Source: Wyeomyia smithii (taxonomy: Eukaryota; Arthropoda; Insecta; Diptera; Culicidae). From it: a DNA stretch of 64,000 nucleotides. The notes below the pieces were generated by a model that was not told the origin of the DNA, ran no database searches, and saw only the letters and a list, made by a program, of their open reading frames with translations. Position 1 is the stretch's first letter. Each line of letters opens with the position of its first letter. Position numbers and translations under genes: made by a program. Where the stretch lies: NCBI RefSeq assembly GCF_029784165.1, contig NC_073696.1, forward strand, positions 237,754,892 through 237,818,891, read 5' to 3'. This document shows positions 21,304 to 32,579 of this stretch, in pieces.

Positions 21304-21854
21304 GCTGCCCCAACACGGGGGGAATAATGGCTGTCTGGCGACACACGCTGAGAAAAACCGCGCTGCTCCTGAGACGTGGTGACCAACCACAGGGCTAGTG
21401 CTGCTGCTAAGGAAGGACGACTGCTGTTGTCGCTGTCTAGAACTATTATGAGCGGCTCCGGCTGAAACAGGTTCTAATATAGGCCAAATAGCATGTTTTC
21501 AATTGCAAGGTATATGATCCTGTCGACCGTGCTTGGGAAGCAAGCATATAACGACCAATCAGAGGTCGAATTTTTCGTTTTGACAAGGCTTGACTATTTT
21601 CAATAGTACAATAGTGTGAATAATAAAATTATAATTATCTTATTTTGGGAAGAATTTTAGAAGATTTTCCAATCTATTGCTGCAAGAACGAAGGAAATCC
21701 ATCGAATACTAACCGATTTATTAGCATTTGAAATTGGACATATTTTTCACTTTTTTCGGTTTAAGATTTTCATTTCACATTCCTATGTAGCCGAACTTTC
21801 TGAGAGAAGTATTCTACTTCAAAATAGCAAATATTTGCTTCGTCTAATACCTGC

Positions 21855-22779
21855 TTTAAAGAAGTGTCTAATTTATCGAACGACTGCAAATATTCCATAA
21901 TGTTGGAAATTTGAACTCTACTACAGTTTTCTGTTGAGCCATGAATTTCGGTTTCAATTATGCCTCCTTGGATTCAATCTAAATAACCGCGTCATAAGTG
22001 AAGTATGCAAAACTGGTAAAATTAGCGAGAATTTGCGCTCGCAGGGCGGTTACCGCGCTAATGTGCAATTAAATTCGACAGTTTGCCTGCAGTTCTACAT
22101 TGTTTCCTTTGCCGCAGAATGGAGCGATGATGTCCGGCCTGTGTAACGTTCGACGGTTTCAGTGTTTCAGTGTAAAATTAGATGGCTGAAACCACTAAAT
22201 GTGTGCTAGCAGGGTGTTGGAACACGCGCTCAACTGGCGAATGAGGAAGACAGAGGGGATGGAGCAGGACTGGAGGCTCGTTCGGTATAGTATGGCGCTA
22301 GCGGCTAGGGACATTGGTTGACCACCGCCTGGACAGGGCATACCAACAGGAACACCGTGTATAGTAACTTGAAACAAACCCAACATTATGCAATGGGGAT
22401 GGTGCGGACAAGAATGTTCAAACACTCTATCATGCACAATATGCTCTGGTTTTTGTGGTTACGCTATAACAAGCTCCGTACAGTGAAGTTATCATTTTTA
22501 GCTATATCGGTTATACCTACTAACAATCTGGTTTTTCGCTCGATTTGTTAGGTAACGCAATGTACCGGTCAGTAGGGTTTTGTGTACTGCAAATCGATAA
22601 ATTGACCGTGCATTTTTGATACTTGGTATGGTTGGGTGACTTTTGCTGCTCTATCTGCCCTTCATAATATCGGAACGAACGCCTGGTACGAAGTTAGCTA
22701 TCTTTCATCATAATTTTCTGTAAAAGTTAAGCAATGCAGCTTTATAGAAATAGTAAGCGCAATAAATAGAATAATGTTC
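21855..22779. other. No gene seen
   Basis: Mixed sequence with short open frames (21934-22146 plus, 22195-22437 minus) that resemble no protein I know. No repeat ends were recognised. Confidence 0.4.
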
Positions 22780-23650
22780 GCATGAAAAGTTTGTGGAAAC
22801 TTCTTCATTATTTCTGTTTTGTGACCATTGTTAGCTGATATGCTAGCCCGAAAAGCTACTGCATAAATTTCACTCTGAAGTTCACTAAGTTGGTTAGAAT
22901 ATTGTCAACCCTTTTTGTCAGATGTGGATACGGAAAAATAGTTTGGTGTTGAGAATGTTTTTTATGATGGTTTTTCTGTTTCTATGTTGGTACATTAATT
23001 ATCATATTGTATTCGTTCTCGTGACCCGAAAAGATCTCTCGGGTACGATAAACAGGTTATATACGTCACCTCAATAATAAACGAAACTGCTCCGATGAGA
23101 ATTCGATGACCGGTCGCCAATTAAAGGAAAAAATAGAAAAATAATCATACATAAAAATAAATATAAACACGAGCACCCCGTGAGATTAAAATGCAGCATT
23201 ATGCCAATTCAAATCAAACCAATTAGCATAATGACCGTTAGCGGCGAATGATGTCATTCAGAAAGCAATTATCTGAAATGGGAGATGCAGTAAGTGTTCA
23301 GTTTTAAACAACCTGCCAATCAAAGCAAATGATTCGGAAAACACGGTTGTTTTGTCAAATATAAAGACCGTTAAAGCAGTCCTTAAATGTTGGAAATGGC
23401 CACCAATACACAGGGAATCTTTAAAACATGCCACATACATGTTTGCATGTTTCGTAATTTAATTTCACACAATCGACCGAAGCGAGTCACTTGAACAAAT
23501 TTGTCACATGCACGTAAATTTTGTTGCTCTGAGACGACCATATGCTCTTTGCATTTGCATAAGTTTGTTTTGATTGAGGCTCGGTAAGGAATAATGTGCA
23601 CGCGGGTATGCTCATGGTGCAGGAATTAATTGTTCGTGCATGCGAAAGCA
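22780..23650. promoter_or_regulatory. Candidate host noncoding/regulatory sequence
   Basis: This stretch lacks the internal repetition and inverted ends seen nearby. It contains several homeodomain- and POU-type core motifs: CAATTA/AATTAGCATAAT near 23106-23232 and CTTTGCATTTGCATAAG near 23548. Clustered sites of this kind occur in insect cis-regulatory DNA. Such motifs are also common by chance in AT-rich DNA, so this is only a candidate. Confidence 0.25.
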
Positions 23651-23831
23651 TTTTATTTTGTATCGACCTTATCTCTTCGGAAATTTAAAGCAGTCAAGAT
23701 TAAACTGTGAGGACGTAGAACTCACTCACTCCAATTCACGTCCTAGTATTAGTTAACAGGAGACAGACAAATTGATAGACAGACAGACATATTGCTTCAG
23801 AAGAACAAAAGATACCAACAAGTTTCAAAAG

Positions 23832-24656
23832 AATTGAGCCGTTGAGAGCAAAAGTGGTACATGTGCCATTAGGTAAATTTTTCAGGAGACGCGATAAACG
23901 AAAACACTCAAATAGTAAATTATTTTCAACGATCTTTTCCAACATAACTGCACTAAATCATTGCTGGAAAGGTTTCAAAAGACGGTACATGAAAACATAA
24001 CGAGTTCTGGTTGAGAAATTTACACAAACTTCAATGGAAAAACATGTACCACTTTTGTTCTATGGGAAAAATAATGACAACCAGAAAACGTTGAGAGTAA
24101 AAGTGGTACATGTCCAGTGCGAGCATGAATGATGCATTATTATAGCTCTCTAATCTGAAAACATAGAACATTCATGTCTTCAGCAGAGTTTTCCAAGTGA
24201 TTGAGTACTATTGAATGATGATTGTTTGTTAAGGAATTCTGTCTCCTTGTGGCGCTAGTGTATATGTATTTGGTAACAGCATACGATTTGATACTGAAAT
24301 AAGTGAAACACTAGCGCCACGTAGTGAGAAATTTCCAAAGCAGACAGATCTTCATCTGAAAGTACTCAATCACTTAACCAACTTTGCTGAAGACATGATT
24401 GTTTTATATCCTAAGATCCTCGACTTATAATTCATCTAACATGCACAAACTGGACATGTACCACTTTTGCTCTCAACGAAATGGTGATTATGTTATTTAC
24501 CAGAAATTGTTTTGGCTATAACTTTGGTTTAGGTTGTCAGATCTCGGTTTTTCTTGGACATACTAGTACATTACTGCGTTCTGCATCAATTTATGCAAAA
24601 AACCCAAAAAGTGCAAAAATGGCACATGTACCACTTTTGCTCTCAACGGCTCAATT
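23832..24656. mobile_element. Non-autonomous DNA element with perfect 39-bp inverted ends
   Basis: The left terminus 23832-23870 (AATTGAGCCGTTGAGAGCAA and on) is the exact reverse complement of the right terminus 24618-24656. The core GTTGAGAGCAAAAGTGGTAC is repeated internally at 24039-24061 (inverted, shortened), 24089-24115 (direct) and 24450-24478 (inverted). The interior also has an inverted GTGGCGCTAGTG pair (24249-24260, 24311-24322). No transposase is present. A target duplication is not obvious, so the ends may be off by a few bases. Confidence 0.8.
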
Positions 24657-26259
24657 GTTCATAAGAAGTCATAATGCAAGAATCCCCACTTTGGAGCTGA
24701 CTTAACCACTCCACTGCCATTTTTCGTTATACTGCCGCATTTTCTTTAAACAATGGTTACAAATACCTAATGTCCTGAAATATACTGATACATTATTTTT
24801 AAAGGAAATTAGTCAGAAAACATATATTAGTTTTAAGCGACATAAAGAAAACTGGCAAAAAGGCGAAGGATTCCACGAAGTGAGTCGCGGTTCAATCGTC
24901 ACCAAAGCTAAGATTTTTGCATAGTGACCTTAAAAACAATTTCCTAAAGTTCGATCTAAATCAGAGCAGGCATATGACCTGTGCACACTTGAGATGGAAT
25001 GAACCCTTATGCACAGGAATCAAGCCCAAAGGCCGAAACGTCGGACATGAAACATAGAAGCGTTTTGATCCACCCTCAAAACTAAAAACCGTATTTCTTT
25101 GTTCGTTACCACGAAAGTGCATCAACATACCATCCGTGTATTTATGATTGGAGCTGATGTACCCCTAGATGATCAACAACGTTAATAAGCCAAACGGTTA
25201 TTTTCGGCTGGTAGCATGGCGTAACATCTTTTTCAGTTGCTTTTTTAAGTTATTAGATACTAATTTAAGATATATTTTAGTTGCTTTTCTTATTGTAGAG
25301 GCGTGTTTTCTGCTCAATTATGCTGTTTTACGTTTTTGGGCATTCCAGCTGAATTTTGATCATATAAATTTCTGATCGTTTGACTTCCAAAAGCTGGAGA
25401 TATGTTCGAGACGATTCTATTTTCATTTATTTTAAGCCGCGTTTGGAACCATATTTTTGTACTTTGTTCCTATGCGTGCTATATAATATGCATGGAAATT
25501 TTGGAAATGACAATCGACTTCCTTTTGTTAATTACATATAAATTTATTTTTCATTATTATTTTCGTGTTTAGTCTCAACTGTTTTTGAAAGTAATTTTCG
25601 TTAACTGAACTACGTTTAGATATTTTTTTTTTGTTTAGGAAAAGGTATAAAAAATTATAATTGATTTCATTTTCAATTTTTTCTCACTTACACTTACGTA
25701 TTTAGAATTTTTGTTTTGTTTTCCTTAACGTGTTTCTTGTCACTTGAAGTTATATTCTGGATTATTTTCTTCTTGATTTCTTTTAGATATGCGGAATGTG
25801 TTTCCAGTGAAAACTTTTGTATGCTTTCTTTCTAATTTTAGAGACGTTTTAGAGACGTTTTAGAGTTTTTTGACGTTAATTTCTGGATACATTTTTGATA
25901 GTAGTTTTCGGTCTTTTCTCGACGTAAGATAAAAGTTTGAGCTTAATTTGTTTGGGGTTTCCTGTTTTTTTTTTTTTAAAGATTCATCTGTTTTCCTGAA
26001 ATTAAAATTATTTTCTATTATTATTTTATATTTTCAACTATTATTTACTGGTTAAAATGTTTTCAATGGTTTTTTTAACTTTTTTACCTTGTAGAAAAGA
26101 TTTTTTTTCTAGCTTCTACAAAAGCTTACTACCATACTGAATTTGTTTTGTTTATAATCTCTTATTTGTTTTCTTTTTAAGTTAACAACTATTTTCAAAA
26201 TCAGAATCTTTTTATAGTGTTTTTTTTTTTCTGGTGTTAAAAAGTGTTTTCAAAGCATA
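24657..26259. other. T-rich intergenic sequence, no gene seen
   Basis: From about 25200 to 26240 the plus strand is markedly T-rich with many T runs and few A runs, a strand bias absent from the flanks. No coding frame or transposon end was recognised. Confidence 0.5.
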
Positions 26260-26384
26260 GGCCCCTCTTACAGAAAACGAGGCGAGCAAAATATTGTATT
26301 AGGAAAAGCCGACTCGACATCTGCAATACCAAAATTGGTCAGACGAGTAACTCGCCGCTCGCCTCGTCTTCTGTAATAGCAGCC
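26260..26384. repeat. 125-bp inverted-repeat element
   Basis: The arms are GGCCCCTCTTACAGAAAACG (continuing AGGCGAGC) and the complementary GCTCGCCTCGTC / TTCTGTAATAGCAGCC, about 28 bp with a few mismatches. It is a small hairpin element of unknown family. Confidence 0.7.
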
Positions 26385-26460
26385 ATAATTTGTGATTATA
26401 TTTCTCTCGGTTTCTTCTGAATTATGAAGGCGTCCCCTTCTCTTTTAATTTGGTGAGTTT

Positions 26461-26667
26461 ATCGGTTTTACCAATTCCTGTCAATTTTGGTGCCCCTAAC
26501 AAAGACAGTAGTGCCTCAAAAGGCCGCAGAATAATTGCTCGTCAGGTTCGTCGCTTTTACGTCTACGTATGGGAAGCGAAATATAAATTTCTAAAAACTT
26601 ACACACTTCCGATCTGGCTGAAGGCATCACAATTCACAGGAACGATTAAAAAGCTATAGTCTTTCAT
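26461..26667. repeat. MITE family A, copy 1
   Basis: The family has ends related to TTTTAACCATTCCTGTGAAT...ATTCACAGGAATGGTTAAAA followed by AGCTATAATCTTT. This copy shows TTTTACCAATTCCTGTCAAT at the left and ATTCACAGGAACGATTAAAA at the right. Confidence 0.65.
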
Positions 26668-26751
26668 ATTTTACAGTTTGAGCACTAGGGTACAACACAG
26701 GTTCGCCTTAGATAAAAACAAAAAAATTGTTCTAGAACTGAGTCTGAAAAA

Positions 26752-26835
26752 AAAAGAAAGATTATAATTTTTAACCATTTCTGTGAATTTACGGTGCTTC
26801 TAGCCAAGTTGGTAGTGCATAAAGCCTTCAGAATT
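26752..26835 (+). repeat. MITE family A, copy 2 (left arm only)
   Basis: AGAAAGATTATAATTTTTAA, then CCATTTCTGTGAATTTACGG and CTTCTAGCC, match the left arm of family A. No right arm was found. Confidence 0.55.
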
Positions 26836-27477
26836 TTTCACGTTATAATTACCGGAAAAGTTATGTGAATATTTTCCACTGTCATTTTCACGTAGATTTT
26901 ACGTGATTGTCATTTGAGTTCATCATAAACTGGTGAGCTGATTTATCCTATGAATCTTATGCAGTAGATATATGTATTTCATGTGAGTTTCACGTAGAAT
27001 TTAACTATCGGTAAAGTGAAAAGCATTTGATTGTCCGATAGGTTCTACGTTTCAAACCACGTATAATTTTCGATTGTGGTTTCCCAAATTCTTTAGAGAC
27101 TAGGAATACTTTTTCAGAAATTGTCCAAATATGTTGCTTGATAAGTCGCACGGGCATGCAAAATCGCCAATTCGTATATGAATTAATAATTAGTCTAAAA
27201 AATTAGTCTTTAGAATTTAGATTTTAATTAGTCTTAAAAATTTAGAACGACTTATTGTATACTTTCCGATGCGATGTTCCGTCACTGGCCAGGGGACCAC
27301 CATCATCGCAATAGATCCCCTATAAATTTAATTTACCCAAAATGGCATCTGGACAAGAAACGAACAAGTTATCTGTTTCCCTGAAGAAACAAGACGTTCT
27401 ACTCTTATGTGACTGCTCAGCCAGAAGTACAACCAACGTTGTTTCCGTACGAAGAAAAAGCCCTTAGAAGGAAACTA

Positions 27478-27853
27478 CCCAGTCAACATTCTCATACGTA
27501 TAATAATGTTTTGATCCCAATATCCGCACTCATATATATCATAAAAACTTGCATTTGATGCACAAAAACAGCATACACGTACTATTTCGGAGGTGATATA
27601 CGTACTGAGGAATAATGGTATGCAATTCATTCTTACACGTATTTATATACGATAATATCCGATAGAAAGTGATTTGTTTCACACTGTCTTACAACTCTAT
27701 GCCTACAATCGTAAATCAGTGAGACTCCACCCTGATATACAATTAAAGATGAATTTCTGCGCATGTTAAAAAGCGTGTTATACGATTTCGACTTCGTTGA
27801 GATATATTTGCTATAATTTTCATACATTGATATACGATGTGTGATTGACTGGG
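27478..27853. repeat. TA-flanked MITE with CCCAGTCAA ends
   Basis: The element starts CCCAGTCAACATT and ends GTGATTGACTGGG. TA flanks both sides (27476-27477, 27854-27855). Its length is 376 bp, it is AT-rich and noncoding, and it is rich in ATACGTAT-type palindromes. The size, ends and TA duplication fit a Tc1/mariner-type MITE. Confidence 0.8.
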
Positions 27854-28088
27854 TAAAAAGATGATGAAACGGTAAACTCAACGTATTGGAAAATTGGGAG
27901 TCTAATTAATATTAACATAAACTAAAACAAGCTTTGATCTGGCATTAGTAAAACAACATTGGTTAAAAATTCGAAAATTTAGAGACCCAAATTTAGAAAT
28001 TATAGTTAATATATTATAACATTATAGATAATAACGATCCACAAAAGCGCACAATATTTTGTCGTGAAATTCAAACTAAAAAAAACGA

Positions 28089-28372
28089 AAAATTATAGCT
28101 TGTTATCCATTTCTGTTAATTTGGATACTCCTAGCAATCTCGGATGTGCGTCAAAAGGCTGTAGAGTAATTGCTTTTTTCGGTGTTGTCGACTAGTCGTC
28201 AAATCAGGTTTGCTCTAAAGCTCAAACTGAAAATAAATGAAAGATTTTTGCTCTTTACTCCGGAGTATTTTAGAGCCATTCAAAAACTTAAATGATTTTT
28301 TCAGTGAGTGTCTAGATTGCTAGAGACACCAAAATTCACAGAAACGGGTAGAGAGCTCTAATCTTTGATTTT
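28089..28372. repeat. MITE family A, copy 3
   Basis: The left arm is AAAAATTATAGCTTGTTATC with CCATTTCTGTTAATTTGG. The right arm is ACCAAAATTCACAGAAACGG ending CTAATCTTTGATTT. Both arms are diverged. Confidence 0.55.
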
Positions 28373-28481
28373 TAAAGTTTAAGTTATAGAGCAAAACCTG
28401 TGTTGGCCTGTGTGAGGGATGAAAGAAGCAGAAAAAGATATCACTGCAAAGTTTTACTTTTAGTAAATACTCAGTAGATAC

Positions 28482-28585
28482 TCAGAAAGAGAGAGAGAGA
28501 GAGAGAGTGAGAGAGAGGAAGAGAGAGAGAGAGAGAGAGAAGAAAGAGAGAGAGAGAAAGAGAGAGAAAGAGAGAAAGAAGAAAG

Positions 28586-28626
<41 letters not shown>

Positions 28627-28655
28627 TAGAGAGAAATAGAGAGAGAGAGAGAGAG
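28482..28655. repeat. (GA)n/(CT)n microsatellite
   Basis: About 170 bp of imperfect GAGA tracts with A interruptions. The Ser/Leu-rich open frames on the minus strand are artefacts of this repeat. Confidence 0.97.
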
Positions 28656-28864
28656 GCGATCAAAATGAATGAATGAGCAAGCGTAACCTAACATTAAACG
28701 GATACAAAAGAGTGCGTCTTGAATTGTCCTACAGATCAGACGTGTTTTCTGTTGCTTGTGGACTGGTCTTTGACTGCCTATAGTTTCAAAGTTTGTGTTT
28801 TGTCAGTGTGTCTTTTAAAGACTGAAAATTATTTCCCATCAGTCTTTCTCAAGAGTACCTACTT

Positions 28865-29730
28865 TTGAATTTGACATTTGTTTTTACTTTTTTCTTATCA
28901 CCTGAAATAGCTGGACGAAAAAAGAAACCACGCATCGCTGCGGGGAGGAAAAGAGAGGCATCTCTTTCTGACACTCCGAGTATCTGTAGTGACAATCCTT
29001 TTGATATTTTGCCTGAGCAAGAAGCTGGTGAAATGGAAGTTATTAATAATGAAACTATACAAAATGTAAAATCTTTAAAAAAGGAGAAAGTTCCACCTAT
29101 TGTGGTAACTATTTCTTCTGAATTTAATATATTCAAAAAGGAACTTTCAACGTTTGTTTCTGACGTTAAAGTTACCTATCAAATTGGCCGTAGAGGTGAA
29201 TGCCGCTTATTAGCCGACTCAATAAAGGGTCGTGATCGTCTTGTTCAGTATTTAACTGACAAGATGTACAAATTTTTTACATATGACACCAAGAACGCCA
29301 AGCCGTTCAAGGTTGTCTTGAACGGTCTCACCAACGATCAAACCGTTGATGAGATCAAACTTACTTTAACAGAATTACTTGGCATAGCCCCTACCCAAGT
29401 AATTCTAATGAAACAAAAACCACGAAGCGAAAACAGTCAGCGAACTGGAATTTCTCTTGTAAACTATTTAATACATTTTAACCGCAGAGAGGTTAATAAC
29501 TTAAATTTTTTTTGAAAAAGCACATGCTTTATATAACGTGCATGTAAAATGGGAAGCTTATAGGAAGTTTGGCGGAGGTGAAAAGCATATCACCCAATGC
29601 CGTATTTGCCAACGTTATGGCCATGGTTCAAAGATCTGTAACATGGACCAAAAATGCCTGATTTGTGGAGACTCCTCTTACAAAAAGGACACATGTCCTG
29701 TGAAAGAGAGTAAAAATTTTCGCTATGCGA
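28865..29730 (+). pseudogene. Jockey-clade ORF1 (gag-like, zinc knuckles)
   Basis: An open frame from about 28865 has no ATG at its beginning (first in-frame ATG at about 29033). It encodes a basic, acidic-patched N-terminus and then a conserved segment with FKVVLNGLTNDQTVDEIKLT, matching the region before zinc knuckles in Jockey-type ORF1. A stop or frameshift near 29515 separates it from two CCHC-type knuckles at about 29600-29700: CRICQRYGHGSKIC and CLICGDSSYKKDTC. The second has Tyr where a conserved His would be expected (C-x2-C-x?-C), so it may be defective. The third knuckle and the end of ORF1 are deleted. Confidence 0.85.
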
Positions 29731-31927
29731 AACCCATCAACAATTGATTTGGTGCTAACAGATGTATGTAGTGATTTGATCACACATGCTGACTTTGATT
29801 CTGACCATCTTCCAATAACTTTTTCTTTATCATATGAATCAGTTTTAAGCCCTATGAGCTCTGTTTTTAATTATAGAAGGGCTAATTGGGAAAGATACAA
29901 AACTCATATTGAGAGAAATTTCAATAATGAGCTTGATTTGCAAAACGAAGTGAATATTGATTCCGCTTTGGAAGCATTAAAATGTGCAATTGTTGATGCC
30001 AGGAATTATTCTGTTCCAAAGGCTCAAGTGAAATTTGATTCACCAATAATTGACGAAAATCTTCAACTTCTAATTCGTTTGAAAAATGTCCGCAGACGTC
30101 AATATCAACGTTCTCGTGACCCTGTTTTTAAAACTATTTATAGAGATTTACAGAAAGGGATTAAACATAGATTTACTCTTCTGAGAAATCAAAATTTTGA
30201 GATTAAAGTTGAAAAATTGAAACCATATTCAATACCCTTTTGGAAGCTGTCGAAGATTCTTAAGAAACCTTCAAAGCCTATTCCAGTTTTAAAAGATGGT
30301 GAACGTTTTCTTGTATCCAATGAACAAAAGGCTTAAAGACTTGCTCAGCAGTTCGAGAGTGTTCATAACTCAAATTTGAATTTTGTGAGTCCAATTGAAA
30401 ATGAAGTCACACGTCAATTTGATTTAATTTCTCCCCAGAATTTTTTACCTGCAGAAATAATTGAAACTAACTTGAATGAGATTAAATCAATTATTAAAAA
30501 TTTCAAAAATATGAAAGCACCTGGTGACGATGGAATCTTTAATATACTAATCAAACATCTCCCTTCTTAGTGAAAATACAAAATGTCACAAAATATCAAA
30601 AAATTGGTCGCAGTGACGAAAATACCCAACACGGAAAAAAAATAGTGAAAATTTTCAATTGCTGCTTCAAAATTACATATTTTCCCAAATTATGGAAAAA
30701 TGCAAAAATTACTCCAATTTTAAAGCCGGAGAAGAATCCAGCTGAAGTTTCAAGTTACCGACCAATCAGTTTGCTTTCTTCAATAAGTAAACTGTTTGAG
30801 AGAATTATTCTTAACCGAATGGTGTCACACATCAACGAAAATTCAATTTTTGCAAATGAACAGTTTGGGTTTCGCCATGGGCATTCCACAACTCATCAAT
30901 TGCTTAGAGTTACTAATATGATACGAGCTAACAAATCTGAAGGTTATTCCACTGGAGCTGCTCTTTTAGGCATAGAAAAAGCCTTCGACAGTGTTTGGCA
31001 TAAAGTTTGATTGCGAAATTGCAAACTTTTAATTTTCCAATTTTCCTAATCAAAATTTTAAAAAATTATCTTACTGATCAAACTCTGCAGGTTGTCTATC
31101 AGAATTCAAAATCTGATAGATTTCCTGTCAGAGCAGGTGTGCCTCAAGGTTCTGTCTTGGGCCCACTCCTGTACAACATATTCACTTCAGATCTTCCTGA
31201 TTTGCCTCCAGGATGCACAAAGTCATTGTTCTGCGATGACACAAGCATTTCCGTAAAAGGAAAAAGCCTTCGTGTCATATGCAGTCCATTGCAGAAAAGT
31301 TTAGATATTTTTTCTTCCTACTTGCAAAAGTGGAAAATCTCTCCCAATGCTTCTAAAACTCAAATGATAATTTTTCCTCATAAACCTAGGGCTTCTTTCC
31401 TCAAGCCAAACAATAATCACGTTGTCAAGATGAATGGGGTTATTTTAAGTTGGTCTGACAAGGTTAAGTACTTGGGACTAATTTACGATAAAAAACTTAT
31501 TTTCAAAGAGCACATTGAGAACATACAAGCCAAGTGCATCAAATATACGAGATGTTTATATCCTCTCATTAACAGGAATTCTAAACTTTGTTGAAAGAAC
31601 AAACTTTTGATTTACAAACAAATTTTTAGACCAGCAATGCTTTATGCTGTACCGATCTGGACAAGTTGCTGTTCAACAAGGAAGAAAACGCTCCAAAGGA
31701 TTCAGAATAAAATTCTGAAAATGATTTTGAAGCGTCCTCTTTGGTTTGGTACATTCGAATTACATAGACTTACTGTTGTTGAACCATTAGAAGCTATGTC
31801 AAATAAAATTATTAACAATTTTCGACAAAAATCGTTGCAATCCTCAATTGCTACGATAAGCTCTCTGTATAGCCATAAGTTAGCATTTAAGTTAGTTGTA
31901 AGTTTACTTTCCTTTCTTGACAAGTAG
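29725..31927 (+). pseudogene. Jockey-clade pol: endonuclease end and reverse transcriptase
   Basis: It starts at the very end of the endonuclease domain (STIDLVLTDV, then DSDHLPITFSL with the conserved SDH motif); the rest of that domain is deleted. Reverse-transcriptase motifs follow in order: KAPGDDGI (about 30510), YRPISLLSSISKLFERII (about 30750), QFGFRHGHSTTHQL, EKAFDSVWH, AGVPQGSVLGPLLYN (about 31130) and FCDD at about 31220, where the family usually has FADD. Lesions are a stop at 30334-30336, a frameshift near 30570, another near 31005 and a stop at 31592-31594. The C-terminal FRPAMLYAVPIW and TLQRIQNKILK motifs are present. Confidence 0.9.
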
Positions 31928-32110
31928 GTTTAAATCCCTACGAATGATAAGTCCTAATTGCGAAAGCAAACAAATCCTAACAATTAGAATTACAAATTTC
32001 TAACAGTGTTGAGAAGTCACCATTTGTGATTGGACACACATACTCATTATTTACTAATATTTATCATAAATACTTAAGCTACTAACAAATCCCCCTATTA
32101 TAAAAAAAAC

Positions 32111-32579
32111 GGATATAAAACGGAACTATAACATGCAGACAATACGCAAAAATAAAAAAAAAATGTTTTTTTTAATGATTCAAAGCCTATCTGAAGTAAG
32201 TTTCGCTCATCTATTTTCGCTTCTCATGTGTAACATTAAATTGATTCCAACTTATGTTTCAATTTTGTTTTTATTTACATCTAATTCCTGTATATTAATA
32301 AATTTATTTATTTATATATATTATATATTTAAATATTAACTTAAACCTAAGATAGCATTTTGAATACCATTAATTTTTTAGATATATTTAAAACTCAGAT
32401 TAAACTGGTACTTCATACTTTAACTCAAGTAATTGATTACCATTCCACACAATTCCTACATGCAATCAAATTCCAACGCACCATGAATCGTTCCAGTCCA
32501 ACCGATGTTGAATAGATTGAATTTTTTTCACCACTGCACATCCTGCACTGTTGATGGATGATTATATGAAATCAAACCA
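32111..32579. other. No gene seen
   Basis: AT-rich sequence following the retrotransposon; nothing recognised. Confidence 0.4.

Larger units (their letters stand above)
18353..21824. repeat. Unclassified 3.5-kb repeat family, copy 1
   Basis: The copy starts AAATCACAAGAAGGTTGTAT and ends GAGAGAAGTATTCTACTTCA followed by A residues. It is collinear with 58374-62099 over almost its whole length and matches the two ends of 39482-41320. A 15-bp sequence near the left end (TGAAGTAGAATACTT, 18385-18399) is inverted at the right end (21807-21821). The interior is a mosaic: two nested inverted-repeat elements, tandem CCACAGTTGTGG units and TATA/CCAAT modules. The open frames inside (for example minus-strand 20406-20738) are not convincing genes. 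No reverse transcriptase, transposase or Helitron ends are visible. Class unknown. Confidence 0.8.
18269..21854. repeat. Small inverted-repeat element split by the 3.5-kb repeat
   Basis: The 30-bp left arm (18269-18298, GCAGGTATTAGACGGCGCAA and on) matches the reverse complement of the right arm (21825-21854, ending CGTCTAATACCTGC) at 28 of 30 positions. About 55 bp of sequence follows the left arm before the long repeat begins. The arms fit a roughly 100-bp hairpin-type element that was later split by the repeat copy at 18353-21824. Confidence 0.65.
28700..32110 (+). mobile_element. Jockey-clade non-LTR retrotransposon, internally deleted
   Basis: The element contains a 5' leader (about 28700-28864), a gag-like ORF1 with zinc knuckles, and pol with the end of the endonuclease, reverse transcriptase and C-terminal domain. 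An AT-rich 3' region ends around the A-run at 32101-32109. ORF1 and pol are fused by a deletion near 29720-29730. Codon composition is AT-rich throughout, unlike the GC-richer R1-clade copy at 15441-17804. Jockey-clade assignment rests on the ORF1 architecture and reverse-transcriptase motifs. Exact ends were not defined by a target duplication. Confidence 0.88.

Noticed and set aside
28460..28694. Ser/Leu-rich open frames on the minus strand
   Set aside because: Translation of a (GA)n/(CT)n microsatellite.
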